A stretch of 62,183 bases of DNA from Pseudonocardiaceae bacterium YIM PH 21723. GTDB taxonomy: Bacteria; Actinomycetota; Actinomycetes; Mycobacteriales; Pseudonocardiaceae. A program made the position numbers and the translations under genes. Below are positions 45,338 to 53,965 of the stretch, piece after piece (position 1 is the stretch's first letter; every line of letters begins with the position of its first letter). The stretch covers positions 1 to 62,183 of the forward strand of contig QZFT01000051.1 of the NCBI GenBank assembly GCA_003600225.1, in the 5' to 3' direction. The notes below the pieces were generated by a model, which saw nothing but the letters and a program-made list of their open reading frames with translations, searched no databases and was not told the DNA's origin.

Positions 45338-45982
45338 TTAACCGAACTTGATGCTGTCCACGACCGTCCACTCGTACATCTGGTGATCGCGGTGCATGGC
45401 CACCAGCGTCGCGCCGGACAGCTCCGCGGTCACCGGCTCGCCGCCCGTGTCGGCGATGGTCGCGGCGGCGAACGCGGCGAAGGTCGTCGAGTGGCTGTAC
45501 GCCACGTCCAGCCGCGGAACCCGGGGCTCCGCCGGCTTACCGGGCTCCTGACCCAGCGCGCGCAGCGTCGTGTCCCGGATCGACTGGTTCAGCTGCTGCA
45601 ACGCGCCGGAGGGCTGGACCGGCAGCGAGACCGTCTCCAGGCCGATGCTCGGCGGGCGGAAGGACAGGCGCAGCGTGCCCAGATCGCGCAGCTGGTCCTG
45701 GGCGGAGTCGACGATCGCCCGAATCCGGTCATCGCCCACCTCGTCGGTGAAGCCGACCGGTTGCAGGGTGACGTGCAACCACTCCAAAGGGGTGAGGTCG
45801 AACCCGTCCAATGTCTGGAGCGCGCGCTGATACCGGTTTACCTGCGCATGCAGCTGCCGCTGGCCCTCGAAGGTCAACATCCAGGTGTACAGCCGCCGCC
45901 CATATCTCCAACCCGGGCGCCACCACCAGTGGTTACGCATTTGACCGGGATGCCGGGGGGCGGCGGGCTCGCTGGCAGTCAT
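45338..45982 (-). CDS. 2'-5' RNA ligase-like 2H phosphoesterase
   Basis: A 214-residue protein of the LigT/2H phosphoesterase fold. The first HxT motif is in LEWLHVTLQPVGF and the second, SHST in VAYSHSTTF. Such enzymes hydrolyse or join 2'-5' or cyclic phosphodiester bonds; the substrate is unknown. The N-terminal 35 residues (HWWWRPGWRYGRRLYTWML) are unusually Trp/Arg-rich, and an internal ATG (MRNHWWW) is an alternative start. Confidence 0.72.
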   Translation of the reverse strand: MTASEPAAPRHPGQMRNHWWWRPGWRYGRRLYTWMLTFEGQRQLHAQVNRYQRALQTLDGFDLTPLEWLHVTLQPVGFTDEVGDDRIRAIVDSAQDQLRDLGTLRLSFRPPSIGLETVSLPVQPSGALQQLNQSIRDTTLRALGQEPGKPAEPRVPRLDVAYSHSTTFAAFAAATIADTGGEPVTAELSGATLVAMHRDHQMYEWTVVDSIKFG

Positions 45983-46068
45983 GTGTCAGATCGTCGCGTT
46001 TGTCCGCGCCAAACGCCACACCTGAGAGCCAATATTTTCCGCGTGTCTTGACTGGCGCGATACCGTCA

Positions 46069-46088
46069 AGATATCGCTGGAGATATCG
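46069..46088. promoter_or_regulatory. AGATATCG direct repeats, likely operator of the RHH gene
   Basis: AGATATCG occurs at 46069-46076 and 46081-46088, each with the palindrome GATATC, just upstream of GGGAGG and the GTG start. It is a plausible autoregulatory site for the ribbon-helix-helix protein. Confidence 0.5.
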
Positions 46089-46097
46089 GGAGGGCCC

Positions 46098-46439
46098 GTG
46101 ACGGACACCGTTAAGCCGGCTCCGGAGTTGCTGCTGGACGCGGTGGACCAGCTCGACCCGGAGCATCGGCGCCAGGTTCTGGCCTGGTTGATCACCCGCC
46201 CCGACGCCCCAGCCCTGCCTACCTTGCGTGGCAGCATCGGCGAGTCCCTGCTACACGCCGAGCTGGAGGAGACCGGATCCGGTGACCGTCAGCGGGTGAG
46301 GCAGCAGATGGTCCCGGTCCGGTTCCCCGCCGACCAGCACGCGCAGCTGCGCGACTGGTGCCAGGAGAACGGCTTCTCCATGGCGACCGTCATCCGCGGC
46401 CTGGTCTCCCGCTTCCTGGAACAGCAGGCGAAGCAGTAG
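46098..46439 (+). CDS. Small ribbon-helix-helix-like DNA-binding protein
   Basis: A 113-residue protein starting at GTG with GGGAGG upstream. The C-terminal part (VPVRFPADQHAQLRDWCQEN, then SMATVIRGLVSRFLEQQ) looks like a ribbon-helix-helix domain. The N-terminal part is helical and resembles a dimer-forming region. It lies 72 bases before the adenylation-carrier protein gene on the same strand and could regulate that cassette. Confidence 0.68.
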   Translation: MTDTVKPAPELLLDAVDQLDPEHRRQVLAWLITRPDAPALPTLRGSIGESLLHAELEETGSGDRQRVRQQMVPVRFPADQHAQLRDWCQENGFSMATVIRGLVSRFLEQQAKQ

Positions 46440-46511
46440 CCATCCCCTAAGGAATGACCTTCCCGCCTGGTCGGCTGGCGGGCGGATTCACTGGCTTGTA
46501 CCTCTTGCTCT

Positions 46512-48230
46512 GTGCCGTCTGATGACAACGTTGACATCATCCTGCCCCTGTTCGACGCGGTCAGCCGATGGTCGAATCGGCAACCGCAGGTCCCCGCCGT
46601 CATCGCCGCCGACGGGTCGCTCACCTTCGCCGAACTCTCCGCACGGATCGACCGGATCGCCCGGAACCTGGCCGCGGACGGCATCGGCGTGGGCAGCGCG
46701 GTGGCCATCGCACGGGGCCGCTCCCGGGAGGGCCTGGCCGCTCTGCTCGCGTTGTGGCGGCTGGGGGCCACCGCGATCCTGGTGGACGAGAAGCATCCCG
46801 CCGACCGGCTGGACTTCGTGCTGCGGGACAGCGGCGCCGAATATCTGATCGCCGATCGGCTACCGGAGGGCGTGGCGCCGGGCGGCCTGCTGCGGCCCGA
46901 CCTCGACCGGCGGCCGGAACCAGGCGTGGTCAGGTGTGTGCCGGACGCGGATGGCTGCGCGTACATCGTCTACACCTCCGGCACCACCGGCAGGCCCAAG
47001 GGTGTGGAGATCAGCTACCGGAACCTCCGGTGCTTCCTGGACGCACTGAGCACCCTGGGGCTGCCGCCGGGCGGCGTGGGCGTCAACGCGGTCTCGCCCG
47101 GCTTCGACGGCTGGCTGTGGTGCGCCCTGCTGTATCTGATGTACGGCCAGACGATGGTCATCGTCGAGGAGCTGACCGAACTGGCCGATCTGCGGCCGCG
47201 CACGGTGTGCCTGACCCCGTCGCTGCTGGCCGCGTGTCTGGACGCCGTCGACGGAGCCGAGGTCGTGGTGGTGGCGGGGGAGCCCTGCCCCGCCACGCTG
47301 CTGGACCGGCTCCGATCGGTGGACCGGGTGCTCAATGTCTACGGACCGACCGAGGTGACCATCGCCGCCACCTGGGCGGACAGTGCCCGGGGCGATGAGG
47401 TGCACACCATCGGCCACCCGGCTCCGGGTTATCGCGCTTACGTGCTGGACGAGCATCGGCAACCGGTGATCGCCGGGTGCCTGGCCGAGCTGTACCTCGG
47501 CGGGCCGGCAGTGGCCATGGGGTACCGCAACCAGCCCGAGTTGACCGCGCGGCGATTCCTGCCGGACCCGTTCGGACCGCCCGGATCCAGGATGTATCGC
47601 ACCGGAGATCTGGTCATCGCCCGGCCGGACGGACAGCTGGAGTTCCTGGGGCGAGTCGATGATCAGGTGAAGGTGCGTGGGTACCGCGTCGAGTTGACCG
47701 AAGTGGACCAGGTCGCCTGCGCGCATCCCTGCGTGCGGACGGCCGCCGCGTTCGTGTCCGCATCCGGCGACGTACTCGGCCTGGCCGTGGTGCCGGAGCC
47801 GGGCCGGGCGGAAGCGCTCACCGAGGACGGGGTGCGTGCGCACTGCGCCGACCGGTTGCCGTCGGCCGCGGTGCCCGCCTTCGTGGATCTCGTGGCTGCC
47901 CTGCCGGTCCAGCGCACGGGGAAGATCGACAGGGACGCACTCGCCGCCGTTCCCCGGGCTCGGATCGTCGCCGGGACAGCGCCACGCACCGACCACGAGC
48001 GTGAGGTCTGCCGGGTGTGGAGCGAGCTGTTGCCGGAACCGGTCACCGATGTGCAGGCGGATTTCTTCACCGTGGGCGGGCATTCGCTACTCGCCGCACG
48101 GGCGGTGACCGAGCTGCGCCGATCGACCGGGCTTCGGCTGTCCCTGGCGCACCTGATGGCCGAGCCCACGGTGGCCGCAGTGGCCGCGGAGCTGGACCGG
48201 TTGCTGGTGCAGGCCCCGGTGAGCCGGTGA
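46512..48230 (+). CDS. Free-standing NRPS adenylation-carrier protein (A-PCP) didomain
   Basis: A 572-residue protein. Adenylation core motifs are A3 YTSGTTGRPKG (154-164), A4 FDGWLW, A5 NVYGPTEVTIAA (from 275), A7 YRTGD, A8 GRVDDQVKVRGYRVEL and A10 QRTGKIDRDAL. The carrier site is FFTVGGHSLLAARA, with the phosphopantetheine Ser about 525. It activates one amino acid and holds it as a thioester. The tentative specificity residues read D-G-W-L-V-A-V-I-A-K; I cannot name the amino acid. No condensation domain and no MbtH protein is in the window. GTG start without a clear ribosome-binding site. The stop overlaps the thioesterase start (TGATG). Confidence 0.9.
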   Translation: MPSDDNVDIILPLFDAVSRWSNRQPQVPAVIAADGSLTFAELSARIDRIARNLAADGIGVGSAVAIARGRSREGLAALLALWRLGATAILVDEKHPADRLDFVLRDSGAEYLIADRLPEGVAPGGLLRPDLDRRPEPGVVRCVPDADGCAYIVYTSGTTGRPKGVEISYRNLRCFLDALSTLGLPPGGVGVNAVSPGFDGWLWCALLYLMYGQTMVIVEELTELADLRPRTVCLTPSLLAACLDAVDGAEVVVVAGEPCPATLLDRLRSVDRVLNVYGPTEVTIAATWADSARGDEVHTIGHPAPGYRAYVLDEHRQPVIAGCLAELYLGGPAVAMGYRNQPELTARRFLPDPFGPPGSRMYRTGDLVIARPDGQLEFLGRVDDQVKVRGYRVELTEVDQVACAHPCVRTAAAFVSASGDVLGLAVVPEPGRAEALTEDGVRAHCADRLPSAAVPAFVDLVAALPVQRTGKIDRDALAAVPRARIVAGTAPRTDHEREVCRVWSELLPEPVTDVQADFFTVGGHSLLAARAVTELRRSTGLRLSLAHLMAEPTVAAVAAELDRLLVQAPVSR

Positions 48231-48937
48231 TGGCCGGGGCATGGTTGCGGCCGCTGAGCCGCGGCGGCCGGCGGGCACCGGTGATCGTGTGCCTGCCGCC
48301 TGCGGGCAGTGGCTGCGGCAGATTTCAGGTATGGCAGGACATCGTCGGTCCGGAGGTGGCCCTGGCCGGAGTGCAGCTGCCCGGCAGGGAGGCGCGCTGG
48401 AACGAAACGCCAGCGTCCACAGTGGACGAGGTGGCCTGCCGCGTCGCCGCGGAGATGACCGAATCCGGGCTGATTGACCGGCCTTTCCTCATATACGGAC
48501 AGAGCTTCGGCGGCCTGCTGGGCTACGAGATCACCAGGCGGCTGGCCGTACCGCCGCGGCTGATGGTCGTCGCCGCCTGCCGGGCACCGCGATGGTGGAC
48601 CCCGCCGGAGCGGGGTCTCGGCGCGGACCTGGACGCGCTGAGCCGGACACTGCCCGGTGATCTGGATGAGGACATCCGGGCGCAGCTGCTGGGCGCCTTG
48701 TACGCCGACGCCGAGCTGGCGGCGACCTACCGAAGCGCGCCGTCGGCCACCGTGTCCTGCCCGATCATGGCCTGGCGAGGTCAGGGCGATCCGATCGTCA
48801 CGCAGGAGCAGCTGGCGGGCTGGGAACGGCACACCGAAGACTCGTTCCAGCTGGTCACCTATCCGGGTGGACATGACGTTCCCGCTGCTCAGGCCATACA
48901 GCTTCGGGAGTTGGTGACCGCGTGCAGGTCGATCTGA
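48230..48937 (+). CDS. Type II thioesterase
   Basis: A 235-residue alpha/beta-hydrolase of the NRPS/PKS type II class: CLPPAGSGCGRFQVWQ near the start, nucleophile Ser92 in YGQSFGGLLGYE, Asp in GQGDPIV and His in GGHDVP. It should release the product, or wrong residues, from the carrier protein encoded just upstream. It starts on the upstream gene's stop (TGATG) and overlaps the P450 gene by 16 bases. Confidence 0.9.
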   Translation: MAGAWLRPLSRGGRRAPVIVCLPPAGSGCGRFQVWQDIVGPEVALAGVQLPGREARWNETPASTVDEVACRVAAEMTESGLIDRPFLIYGQSFGGLLGYEITRRLAVPPRLMVVAACRAPRWWTPPERGLGADLDALSRTLPGDLDEDIRAQLLGALYADAELAATYRSAPSATVSCPIMAWRGQGDPIVTQEQLAGWERHTEDSFQLVTYPGGHDVPAAQAIQLRELVTACRSI

Positions 48938-50085
48938 CCGATGAGCGGGCCTTCGCCGGGACCGCGTTCTGGGAGTCGCTGGCCCTGCTGCGCCGTCACC
49001 GGCCGGTGTACTGGAATCCCGATCCGGACGGCGGTTTCTGGGCACTGACCAGGTATGCCGACATCACCGCCGTCTACGGCGATACCGCGACCTTCAGCTC
49101 GCGGTTCGGGATGCGGCTGGGCAGCAACCCGGCGGCCGTGGCCTCGGTCGCCGGGCGGATGCTGATCGTCACCGATCCGCCGGACCACACCCGCCTCAAA
49201 CGGGTCCTGGCACCCGCGTTCACGGCCGCGGAGCTGCACTCGATGGAGGGTTCGATCGAGCAGGTGGTGCGCGAACTGGTGACCGAGGCGGTGGCCGCCG
49301 AGAAGCTCGATTTCCTGGACTGCGCAGCACAGATCCCGACCAGGGTGGCCTGCGCGATGATGGGCGTCGCCCGTCGGGACTGGGACTGGCTCGGCCACAC
49401 CACCACCGAGGCGTTCGAAGCCGGGGACGAGCAGGCACGGGCGCACGCGAACGCCGAGATCTTCCTGTTCTTCGCCGACCTGCTGGCCCATCGGCGAGCC
49501 CACCCCGGCGCCGACCTGCTCAGCCGCATCGCCGATACGGACCTGAGCGACGAGGAGGTCATCGTCAACTGCAGCGGTGTGCTGGCCGGCGCCAATGAGA
49601 CGACCCGTTATTCGGCGGCGGGCGCGGTACTCGCGTTCATGGAGTACCTGGAGCATTGGCGGCTGCTGCGCGCGCAGCGGGACGACGTGCTGCCGTCTGC
49701 GGTCGAGGAGGTCCTGCGCTGGACGGTGCCCGGCATGCACGTACTGCGCACCGCCGTCCGGGATACCGAGATCGGCGGTGTCCAGATCAGGTCGGGCGAC
49801 CGGGTCACGCTGTGGAACGGGTCGGCCAACCGGGACGAAGCCGTGTTCAGCGAGCCGGACCGGTTTCTGATCACCCGCACGCCGAACCGGCACCTCGGAT
49901 TCGGGACCGGCAGGCACCTCTGCCTTGGCGCCAGGCTGGCCCGCCTTGAGCTGACGGCACTGCTGCGGGAGCTGAGCACCCAGGTGGCGGAGATCAGTTC
50001 TACGGGTACCGCGGAATTCAACGCCTCGAACTTCACCTGGGGACTGCGGAGTCTGCCCGTCCACCTCACCGCCGATCTTCGCTAG
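48922..50085 (+). CDS. Cytochrome P450, probable hydroxylase of carrier-bound amino acid
   Basis: A 387-residue soluble P450. The I-helix AGANETT (about 222-228), K-helix EEVLR and haem loop GFGTGRHLCLGARLARLE with Cys334 are intact. GTG lies inside the end of the thioesterase gene. A-PCP, P450 and type II thioesterase together form the known cassette for beta-hydroxylation of a carrier-bound amino acid (NovH/NovI; NikP1/NikQ/NikP2). The role is inferred from this context. Confidence 0.88.
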   Translation: MQVDLTDERAFAGTAFWESLALLRRHRPVYWNPDPDGGFWALTRYADITAVYGDTATFSSRFGMRLGSNPAAVASVAGRMLIVTDPPDHTRLKRVLAPAFTAAELHSMEGSIEQVVRELVTEAVAAEKLDFLDCAAQIPTRVACAMMGVARRDWDWLGHTTTEAFEAGDEQARAHANAEIFLFFADLLAHRRAHPGADLLSRIADTDLSDEEVIVNCSGVLAGANETTRYSAAGAVLAFMEYLEHWRLLRAQRDDVLPSAVEEVLRWTVPGMHVLRTAVRDTEIGGVQIRSGDRVTLWNGSANRDEAVFSEPDRFLITRTPNRHLGFGTGRHLCLGARLARLELTALLRELSTQVAEISSTGTAEFNASNFTWGLRSLPVHLTADLR

Positions 50086-50124
50086 CGTGGAGACACACCG
50101 GCGACGGACGACTGGGAGGCTGTT

Positions 50125-51054
50125 GTGTCCGGATTCTCTGTGGTGGCCGAGGGATTGCTGTTCCCTGAGGGCCCGATCGCATTGTCCGATGGATCGGTCA
50201 TCGTCTGCGAGCTGCAACGCGGCACCCTGACCTCGATCTCGCCGGCCGGTGCGGCGACCGTGATCGCGGAGACCGGTGGTGGCCCGAACGGCGCCGCCTT
50301 CGGTTCCGACGGCGCGATCTACGTCGCCAATGACGGCGGCTTCCACTTCGAGATGATCAACGGCATCAACGCCCCGCTGGGGCAGGCGGCCGATTACAGC
50401 GGCGGCCGTATTCAGCGAGTCACCCTCGACGGCAAGGTCGAGGACCTGTACACCGAGGTCGGCGGTCACCCCCTGCGTGGCCCGAACGACCTGGTCTTCG
50501 ACGGCCACGGCGGCTTCTACTTCACCGACTCGGGCAATGTCCGGGCCAGGGACAGCGATCACGGCGGCCTGTACTACGCGCTGGAGGACGGCTCCGCCAT
50601 CACCGAGATCGCCTACCCGATCAGCGGCCCGAACGGCGTGGGCCTGTCACCGGCCGGCGACCGCGTCTATGTCGCGGAGACCATGACCGGCCGCCTCTGG
50701 TACTGGGACATCGAGTCGCCGGGCGTGCTGCGGCCCGGCTCGCAGTTCTACGCTCCGGCCGGCGGCACACTGCTGCACGGACTCGGCGGCTACCTGGGGT
50801 TCGACTCGCTGAAGGTCGACGTCGACGGCAACATCAACGTGGCCACGCTGTTCGGCGAGGGCGCGGTCAGCACCATCTCGCCGCAGGGCACGCTGCTGCG
50901 CACCACGCCGGTGCCCACCCATGACCCCTGCGTCACCAACATCGCCTTCGGCGGCCCGGATCTGCGCACCGCGTACATCACCTCGGGTGGCCGCGGCCTG
51001 CTGTACCGGGCCGACTGGCCGGTGGCCGGACTGCCGACGTTATACGTGCCCTGA
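50125..51054 (+). CDS. SMP-30/gluconolactonase/LRE-like beta-propeller
   Basis: A 309-residue six-bladed propeller: FPEGPIALSDGSVIVCE, GGPNGAAFGSDGAIYVAN, GPNDLVFDGHGGFYFTDSG and GPNGVGLSPAGDRVYVAE. Metal-binding Glu (FPEGP), Asn (GPNDL) and Asp (SPAGD region) are as expected. It probably hydrolyses a lactone. GTG with GGGAGG lies 39 bases after the P450 stop, so it is likely in the same transcript and may act in the same pathway. Confidence 0.85.
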   Translation: MSGFSVVAEGLLFPEGPIALSDGSVIVCELQRGTLTSISPAGAATVIAETGGGPNGAAFGSDGAIYVANDGGFHFEMINGINAPLGQAADYSGGRIQRVTLDGKVEDLYTEVGGHPLRGPNDLVFDGHGGFYFTDSGNVRARDSDHGGLYYALEDGSAITEIAYPISGPNGVGLSPAGDRVYVAETMTGRLWYWDIESPGVLRPGSQFYAPAGGTLLHGLGGYLGFDSLKVDVDGNINVATLFGEGAVSTISPQGTLLRTTPVPTHDPCVTNIAFGGPDLRTAYITSGGRGLLYRADWPVAGLPTLYVP

Positions 51055-51058
51055 CTCA

Positions 51059-51373
51059 TCACTCGTAGATCCGGGCGGCGAACAGCTGGCCCGCGAGCTT
51101 GTTCCAGTCAAGCGGATCGACGGTCTCCCGCGGCCACCGGGCGCCGGGCTGCAGAACGGCAGAGTGCAGCCAGTGCCCCCACTGGCCGAGAAAGTCACTC
51201 AGCTTGTGGTAAGCCCACTCACCTTCGAATGGGACGTTCGTTCCGGACGCCGCATGTTCCGCCGCCCGGGCCACATCCTGATCGAAGTCATCGGCCAGCA
51301 GCTTCAGATAGACCGCGAAATCCTCCAAGGTCTCGACAGCGTCGTAGTCCGTAACACTCTGCGGCGTCGCCAC
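51059..51373 (-). CDS. Small acidic protein (DUF7660-like)
   Basis: A 104-residue protein with GGAGG 4 bases before GTG. It has no signal peptide or membrane segment and is acidic and Trp-rich (LEDFAVYLKLLADDFDQDV; GEWAYHKLSDFLGQWGHWLH). The shape suggests DUF7660-type proteins, sometimes seen as immunity-like proteins. The family call is weak. It is convergent to the SMP-30 gene. Confidence 0.55.
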   Translation of the reverse strand: MATPQSVTDYDAVETLEDFAVYLKLLADDFDQDVARAAEHAASGTNVPFEGEWAYHKLSDFLGQWGHWLHSAVLQPGARWPRETVDPLDWNKLAGQLFAARIYE

Positions 51374-51487
51374 TAGTCCTCCAAGATCCGATCAAGTCGC
51401 CAGGGCTCAAGGCCACCTGATCAATGCACCCCCACCCAAAAGCCCCCAACAACAAAGACGCACCCCACCCAAGATGGCGTCGGGGGT

Positions 51488-51538
51488 CCAGGGGGCCGAA
51501 GGCCGCCCTGGCTCGGGGTCCGGGGCGAGAGCCCCGGA
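51488..51538. repeat. Paired GC-rich hairpins
   Basis: CCAGGGGGCC/GGCCGCCCTGG (51488-51511) is followed by TCCGGGGC-GAGA-GCCCCGGA (51519-51538). Together they form a structured intergenic block between the small acidic gene and the tRNA-Gly region. Only one copy is present in this window. Confidence 0.6.
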
Positions 51539-51548
51539 AAAACGGCGA

Positions 51549-51585
51549 GGTCCCCACGTTCGCGCTCTCTGCGAACATGGGGACC
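51549..51585 (-). terminator. Hairpin downstream of tRNA-Gly
   Basis: Fifteen-base arms (51549-51563 and 51571-51585, one mismatch) with a 7-base loop, beginning 10 bases beyond the tRNA 3' end on the minus strand. There is no long T run. It is probably the tRNA terminator. Confidence 0.6.
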
Positions 51586-51594
51586 CCGGGACCG

Positions 51595-51665
51595 AGCGGG
51601 TGACGGGAATCGAACCCGCGTAGCTAGTTTGGAAGACTAGGGCTCTACCATTGAGCTACACCCGC
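51595..51665 (-). tRNA. tRNA-Gly (anticodon TCC)
   Basis: On the minus strand a 7-base acceptor stem GCGGGTG/CACCCGC, a D arm (TAGCTCAATGGTAGAGC), anticodon stem CTAGT/ACTAG with loop CTTCCAA (anticodon TCC) and T arm GCGGGTTCGATTCCCGT fold as a full cloverleaf. CCA is not encoded. It reads GGA codons. Confidence 0.95.
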
Positions 51666-51702
51666 AATGCAGCTCACTTTACACAGCCCTCGGAGCCCGT
51701 GT

Positions 51703-53175
51703 TCACGCGGGGAGCGTGTTGATCGGGTGATCACAGGTGGCCCACAGGTACTGCACCGCGTAGGCCCGCCACGGACGCCAGGCAGTGGAGTACGCGGTCA
51801 ACGCGGCCGGGGTGAACGGCAGTCCCAGCTGCTCAGCGGCCACTTTCACCCCGAGATCACCGGGGATGAACGCGTCCGGATCACCGAGTCCACGCATGGC
51901 GATCGACTCCACGGTCCACGGTCCGAAGCCCGGCAGCGCGGTCAACTGTTCCCTCGCGCGGTTCCAGTCGCTGCCGACTTCGAGATCAAGGTCACCTTCG
52001 GCCAGCGCGCTCACCAGGCTGAGCAAGGTCCGGCGACGGCTCGCGGGCATGGCCAGCGTCTCGGGGTCCAGCTCGCTCAACGAGGCCGCGTCCGGGAACA
52101 GGTGGGTCAGGCCGCCGGACGGGTCGGTGATCGGCGTGCCGTGGGCGGTGACGAGGCGGGCCGCGTGGGTGCGGGCCGCCGCCGTGGACACCTGCTGGCC
52201 GAGGACCGCGCGCACCGCGAACTCGGCCGGGTCGACGGTGCGGGGCACCCGGCGGCCGGGGGCCTTGCGGACCAGCGGGGCGAGCGTCTCGTCCCGGCTG
52301 AGCAGCTCGTCCACCGCGACCGGGTCCGCGTCCAGGTCCAGCAGCCATCGGCAGCGGCTGATCGCCCCGGCCAGGTCCCGCATGTCGGTGAGAGCCAGCT
52401 GGCAGCCGATGTGTTCCACGCCCGGCCGCAGGGTCACCACGCCGTGCCCGTGTGGCAGGCGCATCGTGCGGCGGTACGCGCCGTCCCGCCATTCCTCCAC
52501 GCCCGGCACCGCGGTGGCGGCCAGGTGACCGAACAGGTTGTCCGGGAACAGCGGCGCGCGGAACGGCAACCGGAGCGCGAGTTCGCCCGGGGCGGGTTCC
52601 GGGGTCCGTCGCGCCGTGGCCCGCTGCCGGAGTTCGGTGGGGGACAGAGCGAAGACCTCGCGCACGGTGTCGTTGAACGTGCGGATGCTGGCGAAACCCG
52701 CCGCATAGGTGATGTCGCTCATCGGCAGTGCGCTGGTCTCGATCAGCAGCCGCGCCGTCTGGGCCCGTTGTGCCCTGGCCAGGGCCAGCGGGCCCGCGCC
52801 GAGTTCGGCGCGCAGCATGCGTTCGACCTGGCGCACGCTGTAGCCGAGGCGGTGGGCCAGGCCTGGCACGCCGTCGCGGTCGACCACTCCGTCGGCGATC
52901 ATGCGCATGGCCCGGCCCACCGCGTCGGCGCGGTGGTTCCACTCCGGGGAGCCGGGGCTGGCGTCCGGCCTGCACCTTTTACAGGCCCGGAAGCCAGCCT
53001 GCTGCGCGGCGGCGGCACTCGGGTAGAAGTCCATGTTCTGCGGCTTCGGCGGCACCGCCGGGCAGCTCGGCCGGCAGTAGATGCCGGTGGTGTGCACCCC
53101 GGTGAAGAACCAGCCGTCGAAGCGGGCGTCCTTGGACTGCACCGCCCGCACGCAGCTCTCGAAGTCCTCCCACAT
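51703..53175 (-). CDS. alkA: Ada-AlkA fusion: methylphosphotriester sensor, AraC-type HTH and 3-methyladenine glycosylase
   Basis: A 490-residue protein. Residues of about 1-75 are the Ada zinc domain with Cys in GIYCRPSCPA and FRACKRCRPD. An AraC-type HTH follows (LAHRLGYSVRQVERMLRAEL; ITYAAGFASIRTFNDTVREV). The rest is an AlkA glycosylase with the HhH segment LTALPGFGPWTVESIAMRGL and catalytic Asp in GDPDAFIPGDLGV. It senses DNA alkylation, activates transcription and removes alkylated bases. It overlaps ogt by TGATG, so the two form an adaptive-response operon. Confidence 0.92.
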   Translation of the reverse strand: MWEDFESCVRAVQSKDARFDGWFFTGVHTTGIYCRPSCPAVPPKPQNMDFYPSAAAAQQAGFRACKRCRPDASPGSPEWNHRADAVGRAMRMIADGVVDRDGVPGLAHRLGYSVRQVERMLRAELGAGPLALARAQRAQTARLLIETSALPMSDITYAAGFASIRTFNDTVREVFALSPTELRQRATARRTPEPAPGELALRLPFRAPLFPDNLFGHLAATAVPGVEEWRDGAYRRTMRLPHGHGVVTLRPGVEHIGCQLALTDMRDLAGAISRCRWLLDLDADPVAVDELLSRDETLAPLVRKAPGRRVPRTVDPAEFAVRAVLGQQVSTAAARTHAARLVTAHGTPITDPSGGLTHLFPDAASLSELDPETLAMPASRRRTLLSLVSALAEGDLDLEVGSDWNRAREQLTALPGFGPWTVESIAMRGLGDPDAFIPGDLGVKVAAEQLGLPFTPAALTAYSTAWRPWRAYAVQYLWATCDHPINTLPA

Positions 53176-53690
53176 CAGCCGCGTTCCAGCTTCAGCAGGA
53201 TCTCTTTATGCTGCAGGCCGCCGCCGTACCCGGTGAGCAGGCCGTTCGCCCCGATCACCCGGTGACACGGCACGACGATGGAGATCGGGTTGCGGCCGTT
53301 GGCCATGCCGACCGCGCGCGCGGAGCCGGGCCGGCCCAGCTGCTGCGCGAGTTCGCCGTAGGACAGGGTCTCGCCGAACGGGATCGTGGTCAGGCCCTGC
53401 CACACCGCTCGCTGGAACTCGGTGCCGCGCGGCGCCAGGGGCAGGTCGAATTCCCGTAGCTCACCGGCGAAGTAGGCATCCAGTTGCCGCCGGACCTCGG
53501 TGAACTCGTCGTCGGCGCGGATCCAGTCCTCGGCCTGCGGTGGCCGATGCCGGTGGTCCGGGCCCATGTAGATGCCGGTCAGGTGTTCGCCGTCGCCGGT
53601 GAGGGTCAGCTCCCCGACAGGGGTCTGGACCAGGGTGAAGTGCGGGGATCCCGCCAGCGGGGTGTGGAATCGCAACTCGGTGGTGTTCAT
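53175..53690 (-). CDS. ogt: Methylated-DNA-protein-cysteine methyltransferase
   Basis: A 171-residue suicide repair protein. The alkyl-acceptor Cys is in [10 protein letters not shown], with GNGRN-type context ([12 protein letters not shown]) and the winged-helix region [18 protein letters not shown]. It takes methyl groups from O6-methylguanine. ATG at 53690. It is the first gene of the operon with the Ada-AlkA fusion. Confidence 0.95.
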   Translation of the reverse strand: MNTTELRFHTPLAGSPHFTLVQTPVGELTLTGDGEHLTGIYMGPDHRHRPPQAEDWIRADDEFTEVRRQLDAYFAGELREFDLPLAPRGTEFQRAVWQGLTTIPFGETLSYGELAQQLGRPGSARAVGMANGRNPISIVVPCHRVIGANGLLTGYGGGLQHKEILLKLERG

Positions 53691-53814
53691 GTCATCGATC
53701 CTCCCGCGCAGCCCAGCGGGTTGGCTGGCAGAAATTCGACATCAGCCTACCGAGGGTTCGATCACCCCGCGAGTAATCACGTTGCCCGAGGTCGTACAGT
53801 TACTACGAACGTAC

Positions 53815-53888
53815 CGGGGTGTAGCGCAGCTTGGTAGCGCACCCGCTTTGGGAGCGGGGGGCCGCAGGTTCAAATCCTGTCACCCCGA
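53815..53888 (+). tRNA. tRNA-Pro (anticodon TGG)
   Basis: Acceptor stem CGGGGTG/CACCCCG, D arm (TAGCGCAGCTTGGTAGCGC), anticodon stem CCCGC/GCGGG with loop TTTGGGA (anticodon TGG) and T arm GCAGGTTCAAATCCTGT form a cloverleaf, with discriminator A. CCA is not encoded. It reads CCA codons. Confidence 0.95.
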
Positions 53889-53893
53889 CGGTC

Positions 53894-53934
53894 GACCGCT
53901 CTAGCCGGAATACCCGGCTAGAGCGGTCTTTTTT
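53894..53934 (+). terminator. Intrinsic terminator after tRNA-Pro
   Basis: Perfect 15-base arms GACCGCTCTAGCCGG and CCGGCTAGAGCGGTC, 5-base loop, then TTTTTT. It lies 5 bases after the tRNA. Confidence 0.95.
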
Positions 53935-53965
53935 CATTTCTGGCCAGAGGTGAAAGGAATCCCGG

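Noticed and set aside
51549-53934. Integrated element bounded by tRNA-Gly and tRNA-Pro
   Set aside because: No integrase gene and no direct repeat of either tRNA 3' end was found; the genes between are DNA-repair genes common in actinobacteria.
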